The notes under the pieces: model-generated
Told to the model about the DNA's origin: nothing
What the model saw: the letters and a program-made list of their open reading frames with translations, nothing else
Databases searched by the model: none
Position numbers and translations under genes: made by a program
Origin: CF-46 sp963760735
Lineage (GTDB): Bacteria; Chloroflexota; Limnocylindria; Limnocylindrales; CSP1-4
Assembly: GCA_963760735.1 (NCBI GenBank)
Contig: CAVXEB010000001.1
Coordinates: forward strand, 1-64,000
Direction: 5' to 3'
DNA: 64,000 nucleotides
In this document: positions 31,410 to 39,630 of the stretch, piece after piece
How the letters are laid out: each line of letters starts with the position of its first letter
Numbering within the stretch: position 1 is the first letter of the stretch

Positions 31410-32392
31410 TGGCTCTGAAGACGTTCATCGAGGCGGTCCGCGAGGGTCTCCGAGAGGAGATGGTCCGCGACGAGACCGTCATCGTCCTCGGCGAGGACGT
31501 CGGCAAGAAGGGCGGCGTGTTCCTCGCGACCGATGGGCTGTGGACGGAGTTCGGCGACGACCGCGTCATCGACACGCCTCTCAGCGAGAGCCAGATCATC
31601 GGCACGTCGATCGGGGCCGCGATCGGCGGACTTCGCCCGGTCGCCGAGATCCAGTTCGCGGATTTCATCCACCCGGCGTTCAATCAGCTCGTCTCCGAGG
31701 CCGCGCGCCTCCGCTATCGGAGCAACAACGGCTACGGCGCCCCGATGGTCGTCCGGGCGCCCTACGGCGGCGGCGTCCACGGCGCGCTCTACCACAGCCA
31801 GTCGGTCGAGGCGTTCTTCACCCACGTGCCCGGGCTGAAGGTCGTCGTGCCGTCCACGCCGTACGACGCGAAGGGACTCCTTCGCTCCTCGATCCGCGAC
31901 GACGACCCGGTCCTCTTCTTCGAGCACAAGAAGATGTACCGGAGCGTCCGCGGCAACGTCCCCGACGGCGAGTTCACCGTGCCCCTCGGCCGCGCCCAGG
32001 TGACCCATCCGGGCAACCAGGTCACGGTCATCGCCTACGGCCTCATGGCCCACTACGCGCTGGAGGCCGCCGATCGCGTCGCCGAGGAGGGGATCAGCGT
32101 CGAGGTGGTCGACCTGCGGACGCTTCGCCCGCTCGACAAGGAGACGGTCCTCAATTCGGTCCGCAAGACCGGCAAGTGCCTGGTCGTCTACGAGGACAAC
32201 CGCTTCGGCGGCTACGGGGCGGAGGTCGCGGCGATCGTCGCGGAGGAGGCGTTCGACTATCTCGACGGACCGGTGACGCGGATCGCGGGCCCAGACGTGC
32301 CGGGCGTTCCCTACAACCACGTCCTCGAGGATTGGTTCATGGTCAATCCCGAAAAGATCGCGGACGGGATCCGCAAGCTTGCCGCCTACTGA
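31409..32392 (+). CDS. 2-oxoacid dehydrogenase E1 beta subunit
   Basis: 327 residues. IVLGEDVGKKGGVFLATDGL and RVIDTPLSESQIIGTSIGAAIGGLRPVAEIQFADF are the pyrimidine-binding half of the transketolase fold. MVVRAPYGGGVHGALYHSQSVEAFFTHVPGLKVVVPSTP carries the His motif, and the C-terminal domain starts at VTVIAYGLMAHYALEAA. GGVFLATDGL is typical of the branched-chain enzyme. It works as a heterotetramer with E1 alpha. The next gene begins inside its last 14 bases. Confidence 0.92.
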   Translation: MALKTFIEAVREGLREEMVRDETVIVLGEDVGKKGGVFLATDGLWTEFGDDRVIDTPLSESQIIGTSIGAAIGGLRPVAEIQFADFIHPAFNQLVSEAARLRYRSNNGYGAPMVVRAPYGGGVHGALYHSQSVEAFFTHVPGLKVVVPSTPYDAKGLLRSSIRDDDPVLFFEHKKMYRSVRGNVPDGEFTVPLGRAQVTHPGNQVTVIAYGLMAHYALEAADRVAEEGISVEVVDLRTLRPLDKETVLNSVRKTGKCLVVYEDNRFGGYGAEVAAIVAEEAFDYLDGPVTRIAGPDVPGVPYNHVLEDWFMVNPEKIADGIRKLAAY

Positions 32393-32738
32393 GGCGGAGC
32401 TCGCGGCGCTCGAGTCGCGGCTCCAGGCGCTGCTGGATCCCTATCGCGATCGGCTCGAACCGGTCGAGGTCTACGGCCAGCCATTCCTGCGACGGCCGGG
32501 CGCGACCAAGCACGAGTGGTTCGCCGGGGTAAATCGAGGCAAGGGCGTCGCGCGCTTCTCCCTGCTGCCGATGTACCAGCACCCCGAACTGCTCGACGGC
32601 CTCTCCCCGGCGCTGCTCAAGCGCAAGACGGGCGCTTCGGTGTTCACGTTCGCCACGATCGACGACGGACAGGTCGCGGAGTTGGGCGACCTCGTCCGCC
32701 GGGCAGCCGAGGTGTACTGGGAAGGGGGAACGGCATGA
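32379..32738 (+). CDS. Small protein of unknown function, paralogue of the next gene
   Basis: 119 residues from TTG 32379, inside the end of E1 beta. No membrane segment or signal. The middle reads ARFSLLPMYQHPELLDGLSPALLKRKTG and aligns with YLMPVYESPDLAAGISPALAKRRQG in the following protein, so the two are tandem homologues. The FTFATIDDGQVAELGDLVRRA end also aligns. I know no name for the family with confidence; DUF1801-like small proteins have a similar SPALxKR layout. Its place in the operon suggests co-expression with the dehydrogenase, not necessarily a role in it. Confidence 0.65.
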   Translation: MPPTEAELAALESRLQALLDPYRDRLEPVEVYGQPFLRRPGATKHEWFAGVNRGKGVARFSLLPMYQHPELLDGLSPALLKRKTGASVFTFATIDDGQVAELGDLVRRAAEVYWEGGTA

Positions 32739-33112
32739 GCGACTTCGAGCAGGTCCACGAGCGGCTGAAGGGGATTCTCGAGGGGTACGCATCCGACGAC
32801 CTGGTCGTGACGAAGGACGGGCCGGGCGGAATGGCACTCGAGATCAAGGGCCTCGAGGGCAAGCCGTGGGGCTATGTCGGTGGGACGCGGCTCGGCAAGA
32901 GCTACGTCAGCTACTACCTGATGCCGGTCTACGAGAGTCCGGACCTGGCGGCGGGCATCTCGCCGGCGCTCGCCAAGCGGCGTCAGGGCAAGGCCTGCTT
33001 CAATTTCACCAGGATCGACGAGCCCCTGTTCGCCGAGCTGGCCGGCCTGACCGCCCGGGCCATTCCCGGCTTCAAGGAGCGCGCCGAAGCATTGGCCGCG
33101 GCTCGGCGCTAG
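32735..33112 (+). CDS. Small protein of unknown function, tandem paralogue
   Basis: 125 residues from ATG 32735, overlapping the previous stop (ATGA). It has a helical N-terminus, WGYVGGTRLGKSYVSYYLMPVY in the centre, then the conserved SPALAKRRQGKACFNFTRIDEPLFAELAGLTARAIPGF. Shares the fold-like core with the preceding protein at perhaps one third identity by eye. Soluble. Function unknown. Confidence 0.7.
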   Translation: MSDFEQVHERLKGILEGYASDDLVVTKDGPGGMALEIKGLEGKPWGYVGGTRLGKSYVSYYLMPVYESPDLAAGISPALAKRRQGKACFNFTRIDEPLFAELAGLTARAIPGFKERAEALAAARR

Positions 33113-33253
33113 GGCGTCTCGGTCAGCTCGATCGCGAGCGGCTTGTCGAGGATCGCCGGCTCCCGATCCGACGTGCCGGAGCCCGATGCGCGACACTGTG
33201 GCGAGACGTCAGGACGGTATTCCCGATCCGCTGCGCGACCCGGAGGAACACGA

Positions 33254-33760
33254 GTGGCCAAGGTGACGATGCCCCAGCTCGGCGAGAGCGTGGCCGAGGG
33301 GACGATCGGCAAGTGGCTCAAGCAACCCGGCGACACCGTCGAGAAGTACGAGCCGTTGCTCGAGGTCATCACCGACAAGGTCAACGCCGAGGTCCCGTCG
33401 CCCTTCGCGGGTGTCCTCAAGGAGATCCTCGTCGAGGAAGGGGCGACCGTCCCGAACAACGCCGAGATCGCCGTGATCGAGACGGCCGACGAGGGCACGA
33501 CGAACGGGACCGCCGAGTCGCAACCCGCCGCGGCACCCGCGGCAGCCGCACCTGCCACACAGGCCGCAGCCGCGATGGAGCCGGCCCCGGCCACTGCACC
33601 GGCTCGCCCGACCTACGCGCCCGCTGACGGCCCGGCCGGCTCCAATGAGCGCCCGGAACCCGTCGCGGCCGGCGCCGCGGCGTCCGCGGCCCCGACTCCG
33701 ACCGCCGTGCGCCGACCGCCGAACCCGCCGGGGCGCCGGGCAACCCCGACGCGCGCATGA
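33254..33760 (+). CDS. 2-oxoacid dehydrogenase E2, lipoyl-domain part (split gene)
   Basis: 169 residues from GTG 33254, with GGAGG at 33242-33246. Residues 1-78 are a lipoyl domain: VTMPQLGESVAEGTIGKWL and EVITDKVNAEVPSP with the lipoylated Lys42. A long Ala/Pro linker follows. After about 33705 the frame turns Arg-rich (VRRPPNPPGRRATPTRA), whereas the neighbouring frame reads APTAEPAGAPGNPDARM and runs into the E2 core. One lost base near 33700-33711 therefore probably split a normal E2 of about 510 residues. The stop overlaps the ATG of the second part (ATGA). Confidence 0.8.
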   Translation: MAKVTMPQLGESVAEGTIGKWLKQPGDTVEKYEPLLEVITDKVNAEVPSPFAGVLKEILVEEGATVPNNAEIAVIETADEGTTNGTAESQPAAAPAAAAPATQAAAAMEPAPATAPARPTYAPADGPAGSNERPEPVAAGAAASAAPTPTAVRRPPNPPGRRATPTRA

Positions 33761-34788
33761 CCCCCGCCGTCCGGCGACTCCTTCGCGAGCACGGCCTGAC
33801 CGCCGCCCAGATCCTCGGTACCGGCGGTGGCGGGCGGATCACCCGCGAGGACGTCACGAACTACGTCGAGAGCCAGCGGACCGGCCAGCCGGTCGGCGGC
33901 CAGGCCGTCGGCGGTGCCGCCGCTCCCGCCAGCGCGAACGGGTCGGCCGCACCAGCAGCGGCGGCCGCCGCACCCTCCGCTGCTCCGGCCGCGCCCGCAC
34001 CGGCCACGACGACCGCCACGGCCGCTCCCGCAGCCGTCGCAGCCGCAACAACCGGCTCCGGCATCGAGTTCCCCGCCGGCGCCGACGAGGTCCTCGTCCC
34101 GATGACGCAGATGCGGAAGGGGATCGCGGCGCAGATGACCCGCGCGCTCCAGGCGCCGCACGCCTACGTGCAGATGGAGGTCGACGTCACCCGGCTCGTC
34201 GCCTTCCGGGAGAAGGCGAAGGGCGAGTACCAGGCCAAGGAGGGGATCGGGCTGAGCTACGTCCCGTTCGTCGTCAAGGCGACGGCCGCGGCGCTCAAGC
34301 GGAACCCGACCTTCAACGCCCATTGGACCGAGCAGGGCCTGATGGCCAAGCGCCGGGTCAACGTCGGTGTCGCCGTCGCGCTCGACGACGGCCTGATCGT
34401 GCCGGTCATCCGCGATGCGGACCAGCTGTCGATCCACGGCCTGAACGTCGCGATCTCCGACGTCGCCAACCGGGCGAAGGCGAACAAGCTCCGCGTCGAC
34501 GACTTCGGCGGCGGCACGTTCACCGTCGACAACACCGGCTACCTCGGAACCAACCTGGTGATGCCGATCCTGAACGTCCCCGAGGTCGGGATCGTCACGA
34601 TGGAGGCCATCACGAAGCGGCCGGTCGTCGTCGCGACCCCGGACGGCGACGTCATCGCGATCCGGCCGGTCATGAACATGGTCGTCGGCGTCGACCACCG
34701 GGCGAACGACGGCGCCGGTGGCGCCGCGCTCCTCCGCGACATCAAGGCCTGGCTCGAGCACGTCGGCCCGGATACGGCGATCTACTGA
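33757..34788 (+). CDS. 2-oxoacid dehydrogenase E2, subunit-binding and acyltransferase part
   Basis: 343 residues from ATG 33757. Residues 2-37 are the peripheral subunit-binding domain: TPAVRRLLREHGLTAAQILGTG and GRITREDVTNYV. After an Ala-rich linker the catalytic core begins VPMTQMRKGIAAQMTRALQAPHAY. The active site is His314 and Asp318 in VDHRANDGAGGA. The TVDNTGYLGT and PILNVPEVGIVTM stretches are typical of the branched-chain E2 core. Without the lipoyl part it could form the core but not shuttle acyl groups, so both parts must be made. In the genome the two may act as separate chains, or the break may be a sequence error. Confidence 0.85.
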   Translation: MTPAVRRLLREHGLTAAQILGTGGGGRITREDVTNYVESQRTGQPVGGQAVGGAAAPASANGSAAPAAAAAAPSAAPAAPAPATTTATAAPAAVAAATTGSGIEFPAGADEVLVPMTQMRKGIAAQMTRALQAPHAYVQMEVDVTRLVAFREKAKGEYQAKEGIGLSYVPFVVKATAAALKRNPTFNAHWTEQGLMAKRRVNVGVAVALDDGLIVPVIRDADQLSIHGLNVAISDVANRAKANKLRVDDFGGGTFTVDNTGYLGTNLVMPILNVPEVGIVTMEAITKRPVVVATPDGDVIAIRPVMNMVVGVDHRANDGAGGAALLRDIKAWLEHVGPDTAIY

Positions 34789-34849
34789 GCTCGATGCGGG
34801 GGCGATCGGGGATCCCGCGGACGGGGCCGCCCGCGGCGCAGGCGGGCCG

Positions 34850-35812
34850 ATGCGCATCCTGATCACCGGTGGCGCCGGGTTCATCGGCGGCGCGGTCGTC
34901 CGCCGGCTCCGCGCCCGCGGCGACGAGGTGATCGCCTTCGTCCGCGACGATCGCCGGGCCGACAACCTCACGGCGCTCGGGGCCGCCCTGGTCCAGGACG
35001 ACCTCTCCGACGTGGAGCGCCTGACGACCGCCGTGCGGGAGGAGGCACCCGACGCGGTCATTCATGCCGCCGGCAGCTACCGGATCGGCATCCGCAAGGA
35101 TGAGCGCGGCGCGATGTGGGACGCCAACGTCGGGACGACGACGCGGATGCTCGACGCGGCGGAGGCCGCGGGGATTCTCAGTTTCGTCTACGTCTCGACC
35201 GTCAACGTGTTCGGGAACACCCGGGGCCGGATCGTCGACGAGACCTTCCGGCGCGACATGGCCGCGGGGTTCCTGACCTGGTACGACGAGACGAAGTTCG
35301 GTGCCCATGAGGTCGCCGAGCAGCGGATCGCCGGTGGAGCGCCGATCACGATCGCGATGCCGGGGACGGTGATCGGCCCGGGCGACCATACCCAGATCGG
35401 CACCCAGCTGATCGCGGCCAGGGACGGCAAGCTCCCGTACGTCGCCAGCGCGGAGCTCGGGATGACGCCGATCCACGTCGACGACGAGGCTGCCGGCATC
35501 GTGGCGGTGCTCGATCGCGGTGCCGCCGGACGGTCCTACGTGCTCGCAGGCGAGTGCATCCGGTTCGGCGACGCGCTGGCAGTCGCGGCCGACGTCGGCG
35601 CTCGGAACCTCCCCCGCATCCGGATCCCCGACTGGCTGCTCCGCGCGTTGGCCCCGGCCGGTCCGTTGATCGGCCGGCCGGACCTCCGCGAGGTCGTGGC
35701 CGCGAGCGCAGGTGTGACGTACTGGGCGAGCTCCCAGCGGGCGAAGGACGAGCTCGGCTTCGCGCCCAGGGATCCCGGAACCGCCATCCGCGACACGCTC
35801 GGCGCCGCCTGA
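34850..35812 (+). CDS. NAD-dependent epimerase/dehydratase family protein
   Basis: 320 residues from ATG 34850, chosen because the family begins directly with the fold MRILITGGAGFIGGAVVRRLRARGDEV. The extended-SDR active site is Ser in FVYVSTVNVFG and the YDETK motif (WYDETKFGAHEVAEQ, Tyr and Lys). TPIHVDDEAAGIVAVLDRG is a typical C-terminal part. Substrate unknown; members act on nucleotide sugars, flavonoid-like or hydroxy compounds. Between E2 and lipA in the same direction, 61 bases after E2. Confidence 0.85.
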   Translation: MRILITGGAGFIGGAVVRRLRARGDEVIAFVRDDRRADNLTALGAALVQDDLSDVERLTTAVREEAPDAVIHAAGSYRIGIRKDERGAMWDANVGTTTRMLDAAEAAGILSFVYVSTVNVFGNTRGRIVDETFRRDMAAGFLTWYDETKFGAHEVAEQRIAGGAPITIAMPGTVIGPGDHTQIGTQLIAARDGKLPYVASAELGMTPIHVDDEAAGIVAVLDRGAAGRSYVLAGECIRFGDALAVAADVGARNLPRIRIPDWLLRALAPAGPLIGRPDLREVVAASAGVTYWASSQRAKDELGFAPRDPGTAIRDTLGAA

Positions 35813-35813
35813 C

Positions 35814-35819
35814 TACACT
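35814..35819 (+). promoter_or_regulatory. -10 box TACACT before lipA
   Basis: TACACT ends eight bases before ATG 35828, directly after the epimerase stop, so lipA may have its own leaderless promoter. Confidence 0.45.
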
Positions 35820-35827
35820 CGGTCCCG

Positions 35828-36862
35828 ATGGCACGCGAGCTCCCGATGTTCGAGCCCGCCGGCGCGTCGCACGGCGGCCACGCCCCGGCGACCCCGGCCA
35901 CGATCGCGATGGGCGGCTCGATCACGCCGCTCCGCCGGCATCCCGACTGGATCAAGGCCCGGATGCCGTCCGGCGAGAACTACCACGACCTGAAGAGCCT
36001 GCTCCGCGGGCTGAACCTCAACACGGTCTGCGAGGAGGCGCACTGCCCCAACATCGGCGAGTGCTGGGACCAGCGGACCGCCACGATCATGATCCTGGGC
36101 GACACGTGCACCCGCGCCTGCGGGTTCTGCGCGGTGAAGACCGGCCGGCCGACCTGGTTCGACGACGACGAGCCGCGACGCGTGGCCGAGGCGGTCGGGG
36201 CGATGCACCTCGAGCACGTCGTCGTCACGAGCGTCGCCCGCGACGACCTGCCGGACGGCGGTGCCCGGATCTTCGCCGAGACGATCGCGGCCATGCGAGA
36301 CACGAGCCCCGGCATGGGGATCGAGGTCCTGATCCCGGACTTCGACGGGTCCGACGACCGCCTGCGCACGGTCATGGACGCGCGACCGGACATCCTCAAC
36401 CACAACCTCGAGACAGTGAAGCGCCTCCAGAAGCCGGTCCGCAAGCGAGCTCGCTGGGATCGCAGCCTGTACGTCCTCCGCCGGGCCAAGGAGATGTCGG
36501 TCGAGATCGGCTATGCCGCCCACACGAAGAGCTCGCTCATGGTCGGGCTGGGCGAGACGCGCGAGGAGCTGACCGAGGCGTTCGAGGCGCTGCGCGCGGT
36601 CGACGTCGACATCCTCACGATCGGCCAGTACCTCCGCCCGTCGGAGAAACACCTCCCGCTCGAGCGCTACTACCACCCCGACGAGTTCGCCGAGATGAAG
36701 GTCGAGGCACAGGCACTCGGCTTCCGGCACGTCGAGTCCGCGCCGCTCGTCCGGTCGAGCTACCACGCCCGCGACCAGGTCCCGGGTGCGGAGCTGAAGG
36801 CGCTCCGGCGCCGCCAGGCGACGCTCGACGCAGACGGGAGGATCGTCCCCGCGGCGAGCTGA
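35828..36862 (+). CDS. lipA: Lipoyl synthase (LipA)
   Basis: 344 residues, radical SAM. The auxiliary cluster motif is Cys68, Cys73, Cys79 in VCEEAHCPNIGECW. The SAM cluster is Cys94, Cys98, Cys101 in CTRACGFCAV. The C-terminal RSSYHA motif supplies the Ser that ligates the auxiliary cluster. It inserts two sulfur atoms into octanoyl groups on lipoyl domains such as the E2 encoded 2 kb upstream. A 25-residue N-terminal extension precedes the usual start. No lipB or lplA is seen here. Confidence 0.95.
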   Translation: MARELPMFEPAGASHGGHAPATPATIAMGGSITPLRRHPDWIKARMPSGENYHDLKSLLRGLNLNTVCEEAHCPNIGECWDQRTATIMILGDTCTRACGFCAVKTGRPTWFDDDEPRRVAEAVGAMHLEHVVVTSVARDDLPDGGARIFAETIAAMRDTSPGMGIEVLIPDFDGSDDRLRTVMDARPDILNHNLETVKRLQKPVRKRARWDRSLYVLRRAKEMSVEIGYAAHTKSSLMVGLGETREELTEAFEALRAVDVDILTIGQYLRPSEKHLPLERYYHPDEFAEMKVEAQALGFRHVESAPLVRSSYHARDQVPGAELKALRRRQATLDADGRIVPAAS

Positions 36863-36876
36863 GGGCTCGACATAAC

Positions 36877-36895
36877 CGAACAGGTGTTCTATTCT
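36877..36895 (+). promoter_or_regulatory. LexA (SOS) box over a -10 box
   Basis: CGAACAGGTGTTCT at 36877-36890 fits the Gram-positive/actinobacterial LexA consensus CGAAC-N4-GTTC with the correct R/Y bases. TATTCT at 36890-36895 follows and ends six bases before ATG 36902. LexA bound here would block the promoter. Confidence 0.75.
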
Positions 36896-36901
36896 TCCGC
36901 G

Positions 36902-37858
36902 ATGGGTGCGGAGTATCGCGAGGAGCCCTGTCGAAGCGCCCTGAACCGGGTCTCCGGAATGCCGTTCGGCTGGTCGCTGAACCCGTACATGGGCTGCGCC
37001 CACCGCTGCACCTTCTGCTACGTCCGCGGCTTCGAGAAGCGGGCCGATCGGCCGTGGGACGACCGCTACGGGACGTCGATCCGGGTGAAGACGAACATCG
37101 TCGAGGTCCTCCGGCGCGAGCTCGGGCGCCGGTCGTGGGCGGGCGACGCCGTCGTCATCGGAGCCGCGACGGATCCGTACCAGCCTGCCGAGGGCCGGTG
37201 GCGGCTGACTCGCGGCTGCATCGAGGAGCTCGCCGACGCGCGCAATCCGCTGTCGATCATCACCCGCGGGCCGCTGATCGTGCGCGACGTCGATGTCCTG
37301 TCCGAGGCGGCACGTCGGGCGACGGTGTCGGTCAGCGTGTCGATCCCGACGCTCGACGAGCACATCTGGCGCGCCACGGAGCCCGGCACCGCACCGCCCC
37401 GACAGCGGCTCCGGGCCTTGAGCCGCCTGGTCGAGGCGGGGATCGACGTCGGGGTCGGCATGGCCCCGATCCTGCCCGGTCTGTCGGACCGGCCGAAGCT
37501 CCTCGCCGACGTCGTGAAGGCGGCTCGCGAGGCAGGCGCGACGTCGGTCTGGACGAGCCTTCTCAATCTCCGGCCGGGCACCCGCGAACACTTCCTGACG
37601 GCGCTCGGCCGGGAATGGCCCGAGCTCGTGCCGCGCTACGAGCGGCTGTATCGCGGCCGTGCCTACCTGGGGCGTGACGAGATCGATCCCGTTCGGCACC
37701 GCGTGGCCGACCTCCGCGATCACTACGGCATCGCGGATCGGCGGCGTCTGCGACTCCTCCCGGTCGTCCGGCCGGCCGCCGAACCCGAGGCGACCCAGCT
37801 GGACCTGGCCTCAGCCGGATTCGGCGAGGCCGCCGCTCCCGCGTGGCGGATCGCCTGA
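36902..37858 (+). CDS. Radical SAM protein (Rv2578c-like), probably SOS-regulated
   Basis: 318 residues from ATG 36902. The radical SAM cluster is Cys32, Cys36, Cys39 in GCAHRCTFCYVRG. SLNPYMGCAHRC and ATDPYQPAEGRWRLTR are typical of the Rv2578c family, which is related to spore photoproduct lyase. From memory, the mycobacterial member is in the LexA regulon, and here too a LexA box covers the promoter, so a role in DNA damage repair is likely. The reaction is unknown. Its last 48 bases overlap the 3' end of the opposite-strand gene. Confidence 0.85.
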   Translation: MGAEYREEPCRSALNRVSGMPFGWSLNPYMGCAHRCTFCYVRGFEKRADRPWDDRYGTSIRVKTNIVEVLRRELGRRSWAGDAVVIGAATDPYQPAEGRWRLTRGCIEELADARNPLSIITRGPLIVRDVDVLSEAARRATVSVSVSIPTLDEHIWRATEPGTAPPRQRLRALSRLVEAGIDVGVGMAPILPGLSDRPKLLADVVKAAREAGATSVWTSLLNLRPGTREHFLTALGREWPELVPRYERLYRGRAYLGRDEIDPVRHRVADLRDHYGIADRRRLRLLPVVRPAAEPEATQLDLASAGFGEAAAPAWRIA

Positions 37859-38494
37859 GACGGAGCTCGTCCCGGCCTTCCGGATCCGCCTGCCCCGACC
37901 GAAGTCCCCGAGGGCGATGATCGCGCCCGCGATCACCAGGAACCCCGCGAAGATCGCGACCACGTGGTACGCGACCGACCCATAGCCGCCGTTGTCGGGG
38001 TCGAGGAAGGGGTACGGGTACCAGTCGTCGACGGCGCCTCTGATCAGGGTCAGGCCGACCCACACGAGCGGGAACATCAGCCAGAGCGCGACGTCCTGCA
38101 TGCGGAGGTCCGTCTCCGGCGGGTCGACCAGCCAGTCGACGACGACCAGGACCGGGAACAGCTTGTGGACGACGAAGTCGACGATCTGGTTGGACAGGCT
38201 GAGCTCCGCGCCGCCGAGCAGCACGACGACCACGACGAACGTGACCACGAGGTAGAGCGTCGCCGCGCCCCGCAGGAGGTCGTCGGTCCGGGTGCGTTGT
38301 CGACGCCAGCGTGCCGCCAGCCAGAGCCAGAGGAACCCGCCGAACAGGTTGCTGAGGATCGTGAAGAACGCGAAGAACCGGAGCGGCCGGAACAGCCCGC
38401 TGTCCACGATGACCTTGACCTGGTAGGCGATCGCGACCAGCACGATGATCGCGACGACGGCGCGGAACACGGCGAGGGCGAGCCGGCGGTCCAT
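37811..38494 (-). CDS. Pr6Pr-type membrane protein
   Basis: 227 residues. Six hydrophobic segments from AVFRAVVAIIVLVAIAYQV onward. FFAFFTILSNLFGGFLWL, and the pair WLVDPPETDLRMQDVALWLMFPLVWVGLTLIRG with YPYPFLD, are the pattern of the Pr6Pr family (FAR-17a/AIG1-like). Human relatives hydrolyse fatty acid esters with a Thr/His pair, but I do not claim this for the bacterial form. A short basic tail ends the protein. Leaderless: TAGGAT lies six bases upstream. Convergent overlap of 48 bases with the radical SAM gene. Confidence 0.78.
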   Translation of the reverse strand: MDRRLALAVFRAVVAIIVLVAIAYQVKVIVDSGLFRPLRFFAFFTILSNLFGGFLWLWLAARWRRQRTRTDDLLRGAATLYLVVTFVVVVVLLGGAELSLSNQIVDFVVHKLFPVLVVVDWLVDPPETDLRMQDVALWLMFPLVWVGLTLIRGAVDDWYPYPFLDPDNGGYGSVAYHVVAIFAGFLVIAGAIIALGDFGRGRRIRKAGTSSVSGDPPRGSGGLAESG

Positions 38495-38500
38495 GGCGGC

Positions 38501-38506
38501 ATCCTA
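38501..38506 (-). promoter_or_regulatory. -10 box TAGGAT of the Pr6Pr gene
   Basis: Complement of ATCCTA, six bases before ATG 38494 on the minus strand. Confidence 0.5.
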
Positions 38507-38550
38507 ACCGGCGCGGACGACGGGCCGTGCGGGACGCGGCCTCCGCCCGA

Positions 38551-38556
38551 TATCCT
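38551..38556 (+). promoter_or_regulatory. -10 box TATCCT of the adenosine deaminase gene
   Basis: TATCCT ends eight bases before ATG 38565. Confidence 0.5.
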
Positions 38557-38564
38557 GCGGGGCG

Positions 38565-39620
38565 ATGGCCCGTCTCCTTTCGCGCAAGATCCCCCTCGCC
38601 GAGCTCCACTGCCATCTCGGTGGGGCGGTGACCCCGGCGATCATGTGGAGCATCGCCCACGCCCAGGGGATCAAGCTCCCGACCCGCGACTACTGGGAGT
38701 TCCGTGACACGATCACGGTCTCGGAGAAGCGCGCCCGGAGCTTCGACGGCTACCTCCAGCTCTTCCACTGGACGGAGCTGATCCAGAGCTCGCCGATCGC
38801 CGTGGAGCGGGCGGTGTACGAGGTGGTCGGCGGCGCATACCGCAAGAACAACATCACGACAACGGAGCTGCGCTTCAACCCGATGAAGCGAAATCGCGGC
38901 GGTGAGCAGGACCTGGATCACATCATCGCGGCGGCGACCCGGGGCATGGACCGGGCGAGCCTCGAGTATCCGATCAAGCCGGGGCTGATCTTCTGCCTCG
39001 ACCGCGCCTTCCCGTTCGAGCTGAACGAGATCATCGTGGAGAAGGCGATCACGTGGCGCGATCGGGGGATCGTCGGGATCGACATCGCAGGCCCCGAGTC
39101 CGCGACCTTCCGCGTCGCCGATTACCGCCGGCTCTTCCGCCGTGCCCGCCAGTTCGGCCTGGGGCTGACCGTCCACACCGGCGAGGCGGGTCCGGTCGAC
39201 GAGGTCGCCCGGGTCGTCGAGCTGCTCGAGCCGGACCGGATCGGCCATGGCGTCAAGGCGGCCTACGACCCGCGGGCACTCGCGATGATCCGCGAGCGCG
39301 GCATCGTCCTCGAGATCTGCCCGAGCTCCAATCTCAACACCCGGGTCGTCTCGGGCTGGGACGAGTTCCGCTGGATCTTCGACACGCTGCGCCGGAACGA
39401 GATCCGGTTCACGATCAACACCGACGGGCCCGAGATGCTGAAGACGTACATCCGCGACGAGATGGCGTCGCTCGGCCGGCTCGGGATCCTGACAGTCGAG
39501 GACCAGGAGATCGCCGCCGCGACGGCCCTGGCGGCCTCATTCGTCCCGAACGTCTCGGACGTCCCGCCACCCCGCCTCGAGCCCGCGTCGCGCGAGGCCG
39601 TGGAGCGCGAGGAGGCCTGA
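38565..39620 (+). CDS. add: Adenosine deaminase family protein
   Basis: 351 residues. Metal ligands: His15 and His17 in AELHCHLGGAV (usually DLHxHLDG, so the Asp of HLDG is Gly). LGLTVHTGEAG holds the next His and the catalytic Glu region; RIGHGVKAAYD and VLEICPSSNLNTRVV follow; the last Asp lies in FTINTDGPEM where classical enzymes have NTDDP. The overall match to adenosine/adenine deaminases is good, but the HLGG and NTDGP changes suggest a deaminase for a modified or different purine. Convergent with the regulator gene, ten bases apart. Confidence 0.8.
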   Translation: MARLLSRKIPLAELHCHLGGAVTPAIMWSIAHAQGIKLPTRDYWEFRDTITVSEKRARSFDGYLQLFHWTELIQSSPIAVERAVYEVVGGAYRKNNITTTELRFNPMKRNRGGEQDLDHIIAAATRGMDRASLEYPIKPGLIFCLDRAFPFELNEIIVEKAITWRDRGIVGIDIAGPESATFRVADYRRLFRRARQFGLGLTVHTGEAGPVDEVARVVELLEPDRIGHGVKAAYDPRALAMIRERGIVLEICPSSNLNTRVVSGWDEFRWIFDTLRRNEIRFTINTDGPEMLKTYIRDEMASLGRLGILTVEDQEIAAATALAASFVPNVSDVPPPRLEPASREAVEREEA

Positions 39621-39630
39621 CGGCCGAACG

